Below, piece by piece: positions 1 to 7,403 of a DNA stretch of 44,450 bases (the stretch's first letter is position 1; every line of letters starts with the position of its first letter). The translations under genes and the position numbers were made by a program. This DNA is from Rhizobium album (GTDB lineage: Bacteria > Pseudomonadota > Alphaproteobacteria > Rhizobiales > Rhizobiaceae), in the NCBI RefSeq assembly GCF_003122325.1, contig NZ_QFBC01000028.1:1-44450 (forward strand), read 5' to 3'. Below the pieces are notes generated by a model, which was given only the letters and a program-made list of their open reading frames with translations, did no database searches and was not told where the DNA came from.

Positions 1-571
1 GTTGACCGCGCACCGCAGCAACCAGGTCCGTCGGCGCCAGCCCGTCGCCCTCGCGCGACTGCACCGCAACCGTCACCTCGCCGGGCGCCGGTGACCAGAC
101 GTCGACGTTGAGGACGCGAGGGTCAGCCGACAAAGCGTGAAAGACGTAAGCACCATGCGCACCCGCAGTCGAGAAGGCTTCTGGCGCGAGAAGAACACGA
201 CGTCGGAATTCCTCATTCGATTCCAGGACAGCCGGGGTGTTGCTAGTTGCTGGCGTAATGACGCGCCGGCTCACACCATAGAAAGCCGCAAGATGGTCAA
301 GATCCGCGTCCACCGCAAAAGCGACCATGACGGCTCGCACTGCATCATTGATCGCTGCAATCACCAGCAGTTCGCGGTAGGCGTCGGTCTCTTCAAGGAT
401 AACCGCAGGGTCCGCTTCTAGCTGCGAAACGTCGTATGGAATATCGGCAGCAGTGAAAAGCTCAGAGAGCCTCGTCTTGCGTTGGCGAAGGATGTTTTCA
501 AAGTCAATTCCCCGAATTGCTAAGGGAACTGGAAAACGGGAAAGATCCAACGTGGATGCTGAAAATCTCAT
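1..571 (-). CDS. Baseplate J-like protein, partial
   Basis: The reading frame stays open from an ATG at 571 to the window edge, giving about 190 N-terminal residues with no stop. It begins MRFSASTLDLSRFP and continues with a pattern typical of the P2 gpJ/Mu gp47 baseplate family, including DPAVILEETDAYRELL and an FRRRVLLAPEAFSTAGAHGAY stretch. In contractile-tail phages gpJ builds the baseplate wedge with gpW and gpI. The ATG overlaps the stop of the gpW-like gene by four bases (ATGA), so the two are translationally coupled. The C-terminal part lies outside the window. Family call is firm from gene order V-W-J plus sequence. Confidence 0.85.
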   Translation of the reverse strand, partial: MRFSASTLDLSRFPVPLAIRGIDFENILRQRKTRLSELFTAADIPYDVSQLEADPAVILEETDAYRELLVIAAINDAVRAVMVAFAVDADLDHLAAFYGVSRRVITPATSNTPAVLESNEEFRRRVLLAPEAFSTAGAHGAYVFHALSADPRVLNVDVWSPAPGEVTVAVQSREGDGLAPTDLVAAVRGQ

Positions 572-948
572 TGCATCCCTCCAAGCACAAGGCGCAGGTT
601 GGCGTCTTGTGCGACAGAGTAGTCCCCAAGGTGCCCGCGCGGATAGTAAGTGCCGATTACCGCCAACATCAAAGTGCCAGCGGAGTCTGCACGCGTCACC
701 CGGCCTCTGGTCATCCGGAACCGCGGTTCCCATTTTGCAATAGCGCTCGCAGCTGCTGAATAAACAGCAAGAACGTTACGGCGCGTCATCTTGGCGTCGA
801 CTAAGTCCGGTAGATCAGATCCAAAATCGCGCCTCATTACCCGAGAGCCTACCGGCGTCATGAGAATTTTGGCTATTGATTGCTGCACATGTTCCCAGTC
901 GGACATAGGCGTAGCCGTAACGGCGCTAACGCCAGTGGAGTGGGGCAT
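568..948 (-). CDS. Baseplate assembly protein W (GPW/gp25 family)
   Basis: A 126-residue protein of the gpW/gp25 family, the inner baseplate wedge protein with lysozyme-like ancestry in T4 gp25. The family core is visible: IAKILMTPVGSRVMRRDFGSD near residues 25-45, followed by KWEPRFRMTRGRV near residue 95. An AAGGAGA ribosome site lies six bases before the ATG. It follows gpV after a short gap and overlaps the gpJ start by four bases. This marks the phage as having a contractile tail. Confidence 0.9.
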   Translation of the reverse strand: MPHSTGVSAVTATPMSDWEHVQQSIAKILMTPVGSRVMRRDFGSDLPDLVDAKMTRRNVLAVYSAAASAIAKWEPRFRMTRGRVTRADSAGTLMLAVIGTYYPRGHLGDYSVAQDANLRLVLGGMQ

Positions 949-957
949 TGAATCTCC

Positions 958-1497
958 TTAAACGGGTGGGCCTGACGTGCCTCCGCCTGGGATGACGCCG
1001 GCATGCTCGTGGGTGTCGCCGATGTTCTTGCCATTGTGGGTAACGGATCCGCCAACGACATCGAGAGATCCGCGGATCGTCACGTCAGCGATGATCTCAA
1101 CCGACCCATCACCGATAGTTATCCGCGATCCGCCTTTTGTAATTACGGCTTCCGGACCATTATGAGGGCGCGGATTCGACGTTGATGGAGTGGACATATC
1201 AATTACAGCGTCGGTGATGTCTCCGCTTTCAGACACCACATCTACTTGCTCACCAACCGTCGGCGGTATGTGGCTCTTGATGCCGCCACTTGCGATTTCT
1301 TTCCAGGGTAGCCAAGGGCTGAGATAGTCCCGGCCATTTGGTTTAGCAAACAGGACGCGCGCCAAGCCTTTTGCATTGTCTACCTCTTTGACAGTACCAG
1401 TGCGCTTCCTGTTGCGTGCGCGGCGTTCAATTTCGGCGATCCTGTTAACCAGATACGCCATCTGCCCAGGCAGATCATTCGGAATGACATCACTCAC
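958..1497 (-). CDS. Baseplate assembly protein V (tail spike)
   Basis: A 179-residue gpV-type baseplate spike. The N-terminus is an adaptor helix (residues 1-30), followed by an OB-fold-like segment ([17 protein letters not shown]) and then beta-helix-like sequence rich in Gly, Ile and Val ([20 protein letters not shown]). The C-terminal end carries [19 protein letters not shown], the His-x-His metal-binding tip of P2-type membrane-piercing spikes. In P2 the spike trimer punctures the outer membrane during contraction. It overlaps the preceding gene by four bases. Confidence 0.9.
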   Translation of the reverse strand: MSDVIPNDLPGQMAYLVNRIAEIERRARNRKRTGTVKEVDNAKGLARVLFAKPNGRDYLSPWLPWKEIASGGIKSHIPPTVGEQVDVVSESGDITDAVIDMSTPSTSNPRPHNGPEAVITKGGSRITIGDGSVEIIADVTIRGSLDVVGGSVTHNGKNIGDTHEHAGVIPGGGTSGPPV

Positions 1498-2282
1498 CCG
1501 GAGACCTCAGCTGGCTGCGTATCAATCTCGACAAGCTCGATATCAGGCTCGGCGCCCTCAGGCGTCGATAGCAGCAGCGCGTCCATTTCTTCTTTGATCA
1601 GGCCATAGCGACGTTGAATGGTCTGCCATTCAAATGACGTGCCGGCGATCTGAGCCTGCATCAGCTCGATTTGTGTCCAGAACATAGAATCGTACAGCTC
1701 CTCTGCCTTCGCAAAGAACCGGCCAAGCGGACTTTGATCACCCAAGACTTTGCCGCGAGCGGGATCTGCCCAAAGGTCAACGGTTAACTTGATCTGCTGT
1801 GCCGCCAACCGAACGCCCCCGCTGTCACCGCTCGTGCGAGCGCGCTCAATTTTGGCGTTTCCAGAGTGCAGCCCTTGGAAGACCTGCGCCCACTCATTCT
1901 CAGGATCGGACAACGCGTCGCCAATCTGGCGGGCAACGATGTCCATCATGAACTCGAAGGCTGAATCCGTGCCGGGAATGCCGGGATAGACCACGCTTTC
2001 GCCCGTTTCCGGATTGGTCTCGACATGACTGGCGGTAACGCCCATCTCGAAGAGGATGTCCGTTTGGCCGTTCGCCACCCAGCCGCGAAGAACATAGCTC
2101 TCGGACTTGGAAGCATCGGTGTAGACCGAGATGAACGGGCGATCTTCATCCGTCCTCAGAGAGCCGTCGGCGTCGACTTCAAGTGCGCCAATCTGGCTGT
2201 CGAGAACGTTGTCACCTACGAGGGTGCGGCCCTTGAGGGCTTGCACAGCCGCGATGCGAGCTGCAATGCGTGTCAGTGACAT
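1494..2282 (-). CDS. Conserved phage structural protein, unknown function
   Basis: A 262-residue protein between a putative head-tail connector and baseplate gpV. The N-terminus ([20 protein letters not shown], then [12 protein letters not shown]) resembles tail-terminator-type proteins that bind the end of the tail tube, but the protein is longer than those. No catalytic motif is visible. The ATG at 2282 is preceded by a GGAGCGG site, and the stop overlaps the gpV start (ATGA). A tail terminator or completion role is inferred from position only. Confidence 0.6.
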   Translation of the reverse strand: MSLTRIAARIAAVQALKGRTLVGDNVLDSQIGALEVDADGSLRTDEDRPFISVYTDASKSESYVLRGWVANGQTDILFEMGVTASHVETNPETGESVVYPGIPGTDSAFEFMMDIVARQIGDALSDPENEWAQVFQGLHSGNAKIERARTSGDSGGVRLAAQQIKLTVDLWADPARGKVLGDQSPLGRFFAKAEELYDSMFWTQIELMQAQIAGTSFEWQTIQRRYGLIKEEMDALLLSTPEGAEPDIELVEIDTQPAEVSG

Positions 2283-2299
2283 GGGCCGCTCCGCGAGGG

Positions 2300-2683
2300 C
2301 TACGCCTCGTTCAAATTCAAGACCAGCCGCGTGTGGCTGCGGTCATCGACGTCGGCGACTTCAAACCAAGGCATTCCGTGTCGCGCCAAGGCGCGAACCT
2401 TGTCCCCAGACTGCGGTTGCGGCCCGGTATACTTCGCCCGATCTATGTGCAACTGAGCTTTGTCGGCAACGATTCTCGACCGCCAACCGTCACTTCGCGA
2501 GCCGGCGATACTGGTTGTTTTGCCCTCACCTACTCGCAGCACAGCTTCAATTTCGATGAGTGGCCGTGCAGGATCGGCCACTCCATTTTTTAAGAACGAC
2601 AAGCGCACTGGCTCGGCTAAGACGAAATCAACGCAGTCCAACACCTTGTCGCGCAAATTATGAAAACGGGCAGCAACCGGCAT
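2300..2683 (-). CDS. Putative head-tail connector protein
   Basis: A 127-residue protein immediately downstream of the major capsid gene. In lambda-like head modules this slot holds small head completion or attachment proteins such as gpFII. The sequence has a beta-rich pattern ending in [21 protein letters not shown], which is compatible with such adaptors. No diagnostic motif is seen, so the call rests on position and size. Confidence 0.5.
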   Translation of the reverse strand: MPVAARFHNLRDKVLDCVDFVLAEPVRLSFLKNGVADPARPLIEIEAVLRVGEGKTTSIAGSRSDGWRSRIVADKAQLHIDRAKYTGPQPQSGDKVRALARHGMPWFEVADVDDRSHTRLVLNLNEA

Positions 2684-2702
2684 GATCCCTGCCCTCCTTC
2701 AC

Positions 2703-3740
2703 TTAGGTGTTCTTGGCCCGCAGAAGGGCGCCAGGACGCGTGCAAATATGCAGCGCATTCGTCTGCGTTTCACCGTAGACGCCCTTATCGAGGTCCAACA
2801 GCGCCTGCTTGGCGTAGTACTTCTTGCCGAGCGTGTTCACGGTGTCCATGTACGGCGCCGGAGCGTAATACGTCTTGAACATGCCGCGAGCGCCAACTGG
2901 GAAGAACTTGGCTTTCAGCGTGTCGATGCCCAGCTTCATGCCGTCGCCTTCGGCAGCAACGGCGCCGTAGTTCTCAAACACGATGCCGCCGAACGTGAAG
3001 ATCGGATTTTCGGCGCGGCTCGGGCCGACATAGCTGTCGCGAAGGATCGCCGCTTCCGACCAACCCTTGTAGGTCTCGCGGACTTCCTTATGGGAAATCA
3101 GCTGGTCGAAGAACGTGTCGCCGACGAACGAGTGCACGTAGCCGAACGGCGAGCCGCCCATCTTGGTGCGCGTCGCACGGACGATGGCGGCGCAGGCCTT
3201 GCGGAGGACGCCCTCGCCCGGATTGGCGTTGTCCAGATCGAAGTCGACTTCGTTCGCCTGGGTCACGCCGAACTCATCGAAGAGGTTCAGCGTCGAGCCG
3301 TCGGCATAGGTGACAACGCCCTGAACGGCGCCAAGGCGGCTGTACTCGTTCGTGACATCCAGATCGGCCATGTTGTCGGCGATCTTGTCGAGAACGACGG
3401 CCATGACCGTTTCGGTCTCGGTCTCCGAGCCAAACTTGCGGACGCCCTGCACCTCATCGGCAATGACCGACCATTCGCGCAGGAAGTGCGGCACGGTCAG
3501 GTGCTTCATCGAGCGCTTCTCGGTATCCTTCACGTCGCCCTTGCCGCCGCGGGGAGTGGGCGGGACAAGCTGGATAGAGTCGCCGATGCGCTCGATTGCG
3601 ACGGAGGTCGTCGAAACGGATTTTTCCTCGAACAGGCCGAGCGCATCGAGTCGGCTCGGGCGGTATTCGAGTTCGTTGATCGAATCCGTCAGGGAGGTGA
3701 CGGAAAACGCGTCACCCTTGAACACATTAAGAACGCTCAT
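2703..3740 (-). CDS. Major capsid protein, lambda gpE-like
   Basis: A 345-residue major capsid protein of the lambda gpE family (Phage_cap_E), close to the 341 residues of lambda gpE. Recognisable segments are SVSTTSVAIERIGDSIQLVP near residue 40, HLTVPHFLREWSVIADEVQG near residue 80, and KMGGSPFGYVHSFVGDTFFDQL in the insertion region. The C-terminus has FKTYYAPAPYMDTVNTLGKKYYAKQ. The start uses an AGGAGCTCCGA leader. A rho-independent terminator lies in the gap behind the decoration gene, which may set the capsid-to-decoration ratio. Confidence 0.93.
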   Translation of the reverse strand: MSVLNVFKGDAFSVTSLTDSINELEYRPSRLDALGLFEEKSVSTTSVAIERIGDSIQLVPPTPRGGKGDVKDTEKRSMKHLTVPHFLREWSVIADEVQGVRKFGSETETETVMAVVLDKIADNMADLDVTNEYSRLGAVQGVVTYADGSTLNLFDEFGVTQANEVDFDLDNANPGEGVLRKACAAIVRATRTKMGGSPFGYVHSFVGDTFFDQLISHKEVRETYKGWSEAAILRDSYVGPSRAENPIFTFGGIVFENYGAVAAEGDGMKLGIDTLKAKFFPVGARGMFKTYYAPAPYMDTVNTLGKKYYAKQALLDLDKGVYGETQTNALHICTRPGALLRAKNT

Positions 3741-3754
3741 TCGGAGCTCCTAAG

Positions 3755-3777
3755 AAAAAGGCCGCTCGAAGGCGGCC
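3755..3777 (-). terminator. Intrinsic terminator/attenuator between decoration and capsid genes
   Basis: Read on the minus strand, GGCCGC and GCGGCC form a six-base-pair stem around a six-base loop, followed directly by five T residues. It lies between the decoration gene stop and the capsid start, inside a leftward operon. It should therefore act as a partial terminator or as an RNA 3' end, with a separate start or read-through supplying the capsid gene. Confidence 0.7.
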
Positions 3778-3804
3778 GTGCAGGTTGATTTTGGGAGCGT
3801 CCGA

Positions 3805-4464
3805 TTAGCGGACGATGATGCCCTGAGCGGCAAGCTGGCTGATGCCAAGCGCCTTTTCAGCCGCTGTAATGTCACCCGGCCAAGTCAGCGCGACGCCCTT
3901 GACCTGGGCGAGCCGGGTGATGCCGGCCACCTTGCCGGTTGCGCCGGAGCCGGTGACGATGCCGTCATAAGCAATCGCCTTGGCGAACTGCGAACCGTCC
4001 GTGCCGTCCTGGTTGTACGCTACGTACTGAATGTCACCGGGCTCGACGCCGACATCGACATACCAGGTGTCACCGACAACATTCGGCGTGCCGCCGGCCG
4101 TGATGGTGAAACGAACGCCGCCCTTATTGAACAGCGTGCCGTGCGTCGAAACGCCGATCTGCTGGCCTTCAGGGTCGGTCCAGTCCACCTTCGTCGCAGC
4201 GGAAGCGACACCGACATAACGACCGTTCTTGGCGGTCGAGGTCAACGGAGTAGCGTCCATGGCGATCGTACCAGACGAAGCCGTGTTGCCGGCGTCAGCG
4301 GAAGCTACTGCGGTGGCGTCGGCGACCGTGACCTTGGCGCCGAGCACCTGGCCAGGGACGATGGTCTGGCTGATTGCGATCTTCAGGTTGTCGCGGCTGT
4401 AGCCTGCGGCGCCCTCGGACAGAATGAATTCACCGGCGTGCCGGCCTTCAGTGAGAATGGTCAT
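3805..4464 (-). CDS. Head decoration protein, lambda gpD-like
   Basis: A 219-residue protein of the lambda gpD capsid-decoration family, which stabilises the expanded shell by trimeric binding at its threefold sites. The N-terminal family signature is present (GRHAGEFILSEGAAGYSRDN), as are a PGQVLGAKVTV segment and a C-terminal VKGVALTWPGDITAAEKAL. It is about twice as long as lambda gpD (110 residues). The middle (residues 50-130) is an insertion rich in Thr, Gly and Ala, perhaps an added surface domain. Confidence 0.85.
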   Translation of the reverse strand: MTILTEGRHAGEFILSEGAAGYSRDNLKIAISQTIVPGQVLGAKVTVADATAVASADAGNTASSGTIAMDATPLTSTAKNGRYVGVASAATKVDWTDPEGQQIGVSTHGTLFNKGGVRFTITAGGTPNVVGDTWYVDVGVEPGDIQYVAYNQDGTDGSQFAKAIAYDGIVTGSGATGKVAGITRLAQVKGVALTWPGDITAAEKALGISQLAAQGIIVR

Positions 4465-4481
4465 CTAGACACACCTTCCGA

Positions 4482-4889
4482 TTACTTGTTGAAGCGCTTG
4501 TTGGCGCGTGCGACGACCTTGGCCCACGAGGCCTTGGTATCCGGCTGCTTGTCACCGCCACCACCGAGTTCAGCGCCAGCCATGCGGGCAGCCTCGTAGT
4601 TCTCAGGCGTCTCACTGGCGACGGGGGCCGGCGCAAGCGCTAGGACTGCCTTGGCGGCTTCCGCGGTGCTGCCGGTCGAGAACAGGTGCTCGGCAAGAGC
4701 CTCGCGGCCCTTGGCCTCATCCAGCGACATGATCGCTGTGCGGCGGTCGCGGTCAGCTTTTACGGCGTCAGCGGTAGCGGCCGTTGCGGCTTCCAGGTCG
4801 GCCTTGGCCTTGGCTTCAGCGGCGGCCTTTTCGGCCTTCAGCGTGGCCAGTTCGGCAGCAAGCGCGTCCGCACGTTCCTTGTCGTTCAT
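4482..4889 (-). CDS. Nested scaffold protein (internal start in protease)
   Basis: An in-frame ATG at 4889 (MNDKERADALAAELATLKAE) is preceded by CAGGGATACCGAC, a usable ribosome site seven bases upstream. It would give a 135-residue protein equal to the protease C-terminus: a long Ala/Glu/Lys coiled coil and then a Pro/Ala linker. This matches lambda C/Nu3, where the scaffold is made from an internal start within the protease gene. Separate expression is inferred. Confidence 0.6.
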   Translation of the reverse strand: MNDKERADALAAELATLKAEKAAAEAKAKADLEAATAATADAVKADRDRRTAIMSLDEAKGREALAEHLFSTGSTAEAAKAVLALAPAPVASETPENYEAARMAGAELGGGGDKQPDTKASWAKVVARANKRFNK

Positions 4890-5546
4890 GTCGGTATCCC
4901 TGTGGTTCGCAGCGGACGACGCCGCATCGTTTAGTTTTGCCATGGACCACCCCTTGGCCTTGGCCTGGGCGGCGAAACGCTTGGGTGCGTTCGCATAGGC
5001 GCGGTAGTCGTAGGCGGCGATCGGCTTGGCCTTTTGCTCGCCCGTGTCGTCGGCAAAGCCCGCCGCAACGGCCTCATCGCCGTCGTACCAGGTCTCCGCC
5101 TTCATGATGTCGCGGCATTCAACGGCAGATTTGCCGCTGCGGCGGGCGTAGACCTTGGCGTAGGCGGTGGCGTAGGCCTCGAGTTCCTCGATGGTCTTCG
5201 CGTGGTCCGCGGAATTGCCGTAGGTGACGTTTAGCGGGTCGTGGATCATCATCACGGCGCCGTCGGCCATGGTGATTCTGTCACCGGCCATGGCGATAAG
5301 GCTGGCGGCGCTTGCCGCTATGCCCTCAATGACAATGTGCACGCTGCCGTCGTAGGTCGCCAGCGCCGCATGAATGGCTGCGCCGTCGGCTGCGATGCCG
5401 CCACCGCTGTTCAGCCGGACCGTGATGTCGCCATCCAGCCCAGCTAGCGCGGTCACGACCTCCGCATGCGTGAAGCCGTCGTCAAACCAATCGACGCCGA
5501 CCGTACCAGAGAGTGTCACCTCCTGGCCGTTGACTTGAACAGTCAT
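4482..5546 (-). CDS. Head maturation protease, ClpP-like
   Basis: A 354-residue prohead protease of the S14/ClpP-related type. The N-terminal catalytic domain contains VRLNSGGGIAADGAAIHAAL, then the serine nucleophile region EGIAASAASLIAMAGD and the histidine region MMIHDPLNVTYGN. The ATG at 5546 follows an AAGGA site; a longer frame reaches 5717 but would run through the gpW-like gene. The C-terminal 135 residues are a coiled-coil of Ala, Glu and Lys repeats with their own internal start, typical of a scaffold fused to the protease. Confidence 0.88.
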   Translation of the reverse strand: MTVQVNGQEVTLSGTVGVDWFDDGFTHAEVVTALAGLDGDITVRLNSGGGIAADGAAIHAALATYDGSVHIVIEGIAASAASLIAMAGDRITMADGAVMMIHDPLNVTYGNSADHAKTIEELEAYATAYAKVYARRSGKSAVECRDIMKAETWYDGDEAVAAGFADDTGEQKAKPIAAYDYRAYANAPKRFAAQAKAKGWSMAKLNDAASSAANHRDTDMNDKERADALAAELATLKAEKAAAEAKAKADLEAATAATADAVKADRDRRTAIMSLDEAKGREALAEHLFSTGSTAEAAKAVLALAPAPVASETPENYEAARMAGAELGGGGDKQPDTKASWAKVVARANKRFNK

Positions 5547-5562
5547 CTTATATCCTTGTCGG

Positions 5563-5784
5563 CTAGTACGGTCGAAACCTGCCGCGGATCGCATAGCGAC
5601 GACGCGTGCCAGAGCATTTCGAAGAGTGATAGTCGATGAGGCGTTGCAGGGCCGCAGTGTCGGCTTTGAAGTACTGCACCTCGTCTTCGCCGAAGCGCGC
5701 CCGCTGAACGCCGTCACCAGAAACGATGGCGGTTAGTAGGCTGCGGAGGCGTTCGGCTTCGGCGCAATGGTCAACGTCTGCCAC
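5563..5784 (-). CDS. gpW-like head-tail joining protein
   Basis: A 73-residue protein resembling lambda gpW, which joins the portal to the tail connector. It has an N-terminal helix (CAEAERLRSLLTAIVSGDG), a beta hairpin (ARFGEDEVQYFKAD), a second helix (TAALQRLIDYH) and a basic tail. The start is GTG at 5784, sharing its first G with the portal stop (TAGTG). In lambda W precedes the portal gene; here it follows it. Confidence 0.75.
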   Translation of the reverse strand: MADVDHCAEAERLRSLLTAIVSGDGVQRARFGEDEVQYFKADTAALQRLIDYHSSKCSGTRRRYAIRGRFRPY

Positions 5785-7403
5785 TATGCCGCCTCCGACG
5801 TTTCGTTGCCGTTTGGCATCGCTGCCCCCATAGGTCCGCCACCACCGGTACTGCGACCAAAGGGGATCGGGATCTTCTTTTCGCTAAGATCGACAATCTC
5901 GGCGGCGATCTTCTGGCGCGTGACCCCAGCATCCTTGCCCATAAGTGTGGATTCGTCCTCGAGAGAGGACAGCCCGAGCTCGATGCGCTTTGCGGCGGCC
6001 ATCACCGATTTGTAATCGTCAGCAGTTGGCTGTGCAGGACCGGGCCATTCCGCGTTGCAGACCAGATCACGGTTAGCCGCAAACGCGGCATAACCGCCCT
6101 TGAACGGGATGCGCCCGGTGCCGATCATCTCGTCAAGCCAATTTTCGTATGCGGCTTGGCAGTACGGCGCCGCGATCCGCTCACGGCGGCGCGTCACGAT
6201 CGGCCAAATCGACGCAATTCCCATCCGAATTGACGAATACGTCGCGCCCGAGAAGTCAAAAGTGAACGATTCCGCCGTGATTCCGAGCCTTCGGGCCATT
6301 TCTCGCTGCAAATTGCGGGAGAACGGAATGTACTGGCTGCCAGGCGTCGCCGCCGTGTGCATGTGGAATTCTTCACCGGGGCCGAGGTGGTTGATCCGCC
6401 CGTGGTCCGACATCGAGATGCCGTGATCCTTGAGCGCGTCAATTCGGTTGCCCCAGACGTCCATCAGGTCGGCGGCGAGGTCCGGATCATCGTCTTCGAT
6501 AACCTTGATCGCCTCAAATGCTGCTTCCGATGGCTCCGGCGACTTGATTGTCGCAGCGAAAGCCGTCTGCAGCAACGCAGTCGTGAGCGTTGCGTCAGCA
6601 AGCTGGTCGTACTGCGCGGCAACCTTGAGTATCGGCGCCAGGACGGAGATGCCGCGGGCACTGTCGGGATTGTCGCCGCGATCCATGACATGCACTACAC
6701 GCCTTAACGCGCCGTCATATGCTGGCACATCGTAATCATAGTCCTGGCCGTTCTTCTTGCCGATGAACCGATACGCGGCGACACGACCGTTATCGTCGTG
6801 GAAAATGCCCTGATCCAGGCCAGTGAACTCGCTGGTCTCGCGCTTCAGCCGATGAGGAGCAATCAATGAGACCTTCGTGCCCGTCTTAACTCCATAGCGC
6901 CTGCGCATGCCCTTCGGCATGAAGTCAAAGATGCCAAAGGCCTCTCCGCCGGCAAGATAGTACCTGATGACGCCATCAAGGTTTTCAGCTAGGGTCGCCT
7001 TGCCCTTGGCGTCAAACTCCTTTGGATTCCAGACATGCAAATGCCAAGCATCTTCTACGACCTTGCACCACTCTGCCGTCTCCTTGGCATCATATCCAAG
7101 AGATGAAAGCAGCGGCCGCGCACTCAGCTTGAGTTCGTCGCCGATCGTGTCGGTGATGATCTGGTCGACGGCACCGGCAATCCAACCGGAGTTCTGGATA
7201 AACGACCAGGCCAGCGCCGAAGCCCGCTCTGCAGACTCCCGGACGTCAACCGCACCATCGCGAGTGACCGCGCGCCGCATCGCAAGGATGCCCGTGCCTC
7301 CATCTCGAAGGTACTGCGCGCGTGTCCGCTTTCCGCCCGGCGCCGACACGATTGATCCATCGGTCCTTATTCGGACGCGCGGTTTTTCCGTCGGGGTATT
7401 CAT
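5784..7403 (-). CDS. Portal protein, lambda gpB family
   Basis: A 539-residue lambda-family portal protein, the dodecameric vertex ring through which DNA is packaged. Family segments are ALAWSFIQNSGWIAGAVDQI near residue 65, VVHVMDRGDNPDSARGISVL, and FTFDFSGATYSSIRMGIASI. The ATG at 7403 overlaps the terminase stop by one base (TAATG) and has a GGGGGG site ten bases upstream. An in-frame TTG at 7421 is less likely. It is tightly coupled to terminase and the gpW-like gene. Confidence 0.92.
   Translation of the reverse strand: MNTPTEKPRVRIRTDGSIVSAPGGKRTRAQYLRDGGTGILAMRRAVTRDGAVDVRESAERASALAWSFIQNSGWIAGAVDQIITDTIGDELKLSARPLLSSLGYDAKETAEWCKVVEDAWHLHVWNPKEFDAKGKATLAENLDGVIRYYLAGGEAFGIFDFMPKGMRRRYGVKTGTKVSLIAPHRLKRETSEFTGLDQGIFHDDNGRVAAYRFIGKKNGQDYDYDVPAYDGALRRVVHVMDRGDNPDSARGISVLAPILKVAAQYDQLADATLTTALLQTAFAATIKSPEPSEAAFEAIKVIEDDDPDLAADLMDVWGNRIDALKDHGISMSDHGRINHLGPGEEFHMHTAATPGSQYIPFSRNLQREMARRLGITAESFTFDFSGATYSSIRMGIASIWPIVTRRRERIAAPYCQAAYENWLDEMIGTGRIPFKGGYAAFAANRDLVCNAEWPGPAQPTADDYKSVMAAAKRIELGLSSLEDESTLMGKDAGVTRQKIAAEIVDLSEKKIPIPFGRSTGGGGPMGAAMPNGNETSEAA

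Noticed and set aside
137-743. Plus-strand frames over the baseplate J region
   Set aside because: The minus strand gives a continuous gpJ frame to the window edge; the plus frames are its shadows.
2682-3788. Long plus-strand frame (368 residues) opposite the capsid gene
   Set aside because: It is the mirror of the capsid reading frame, rich in Arg/Ala/Val, with no family pattern and no ribosome site; the minus-strand capsid gene is unmistakable.
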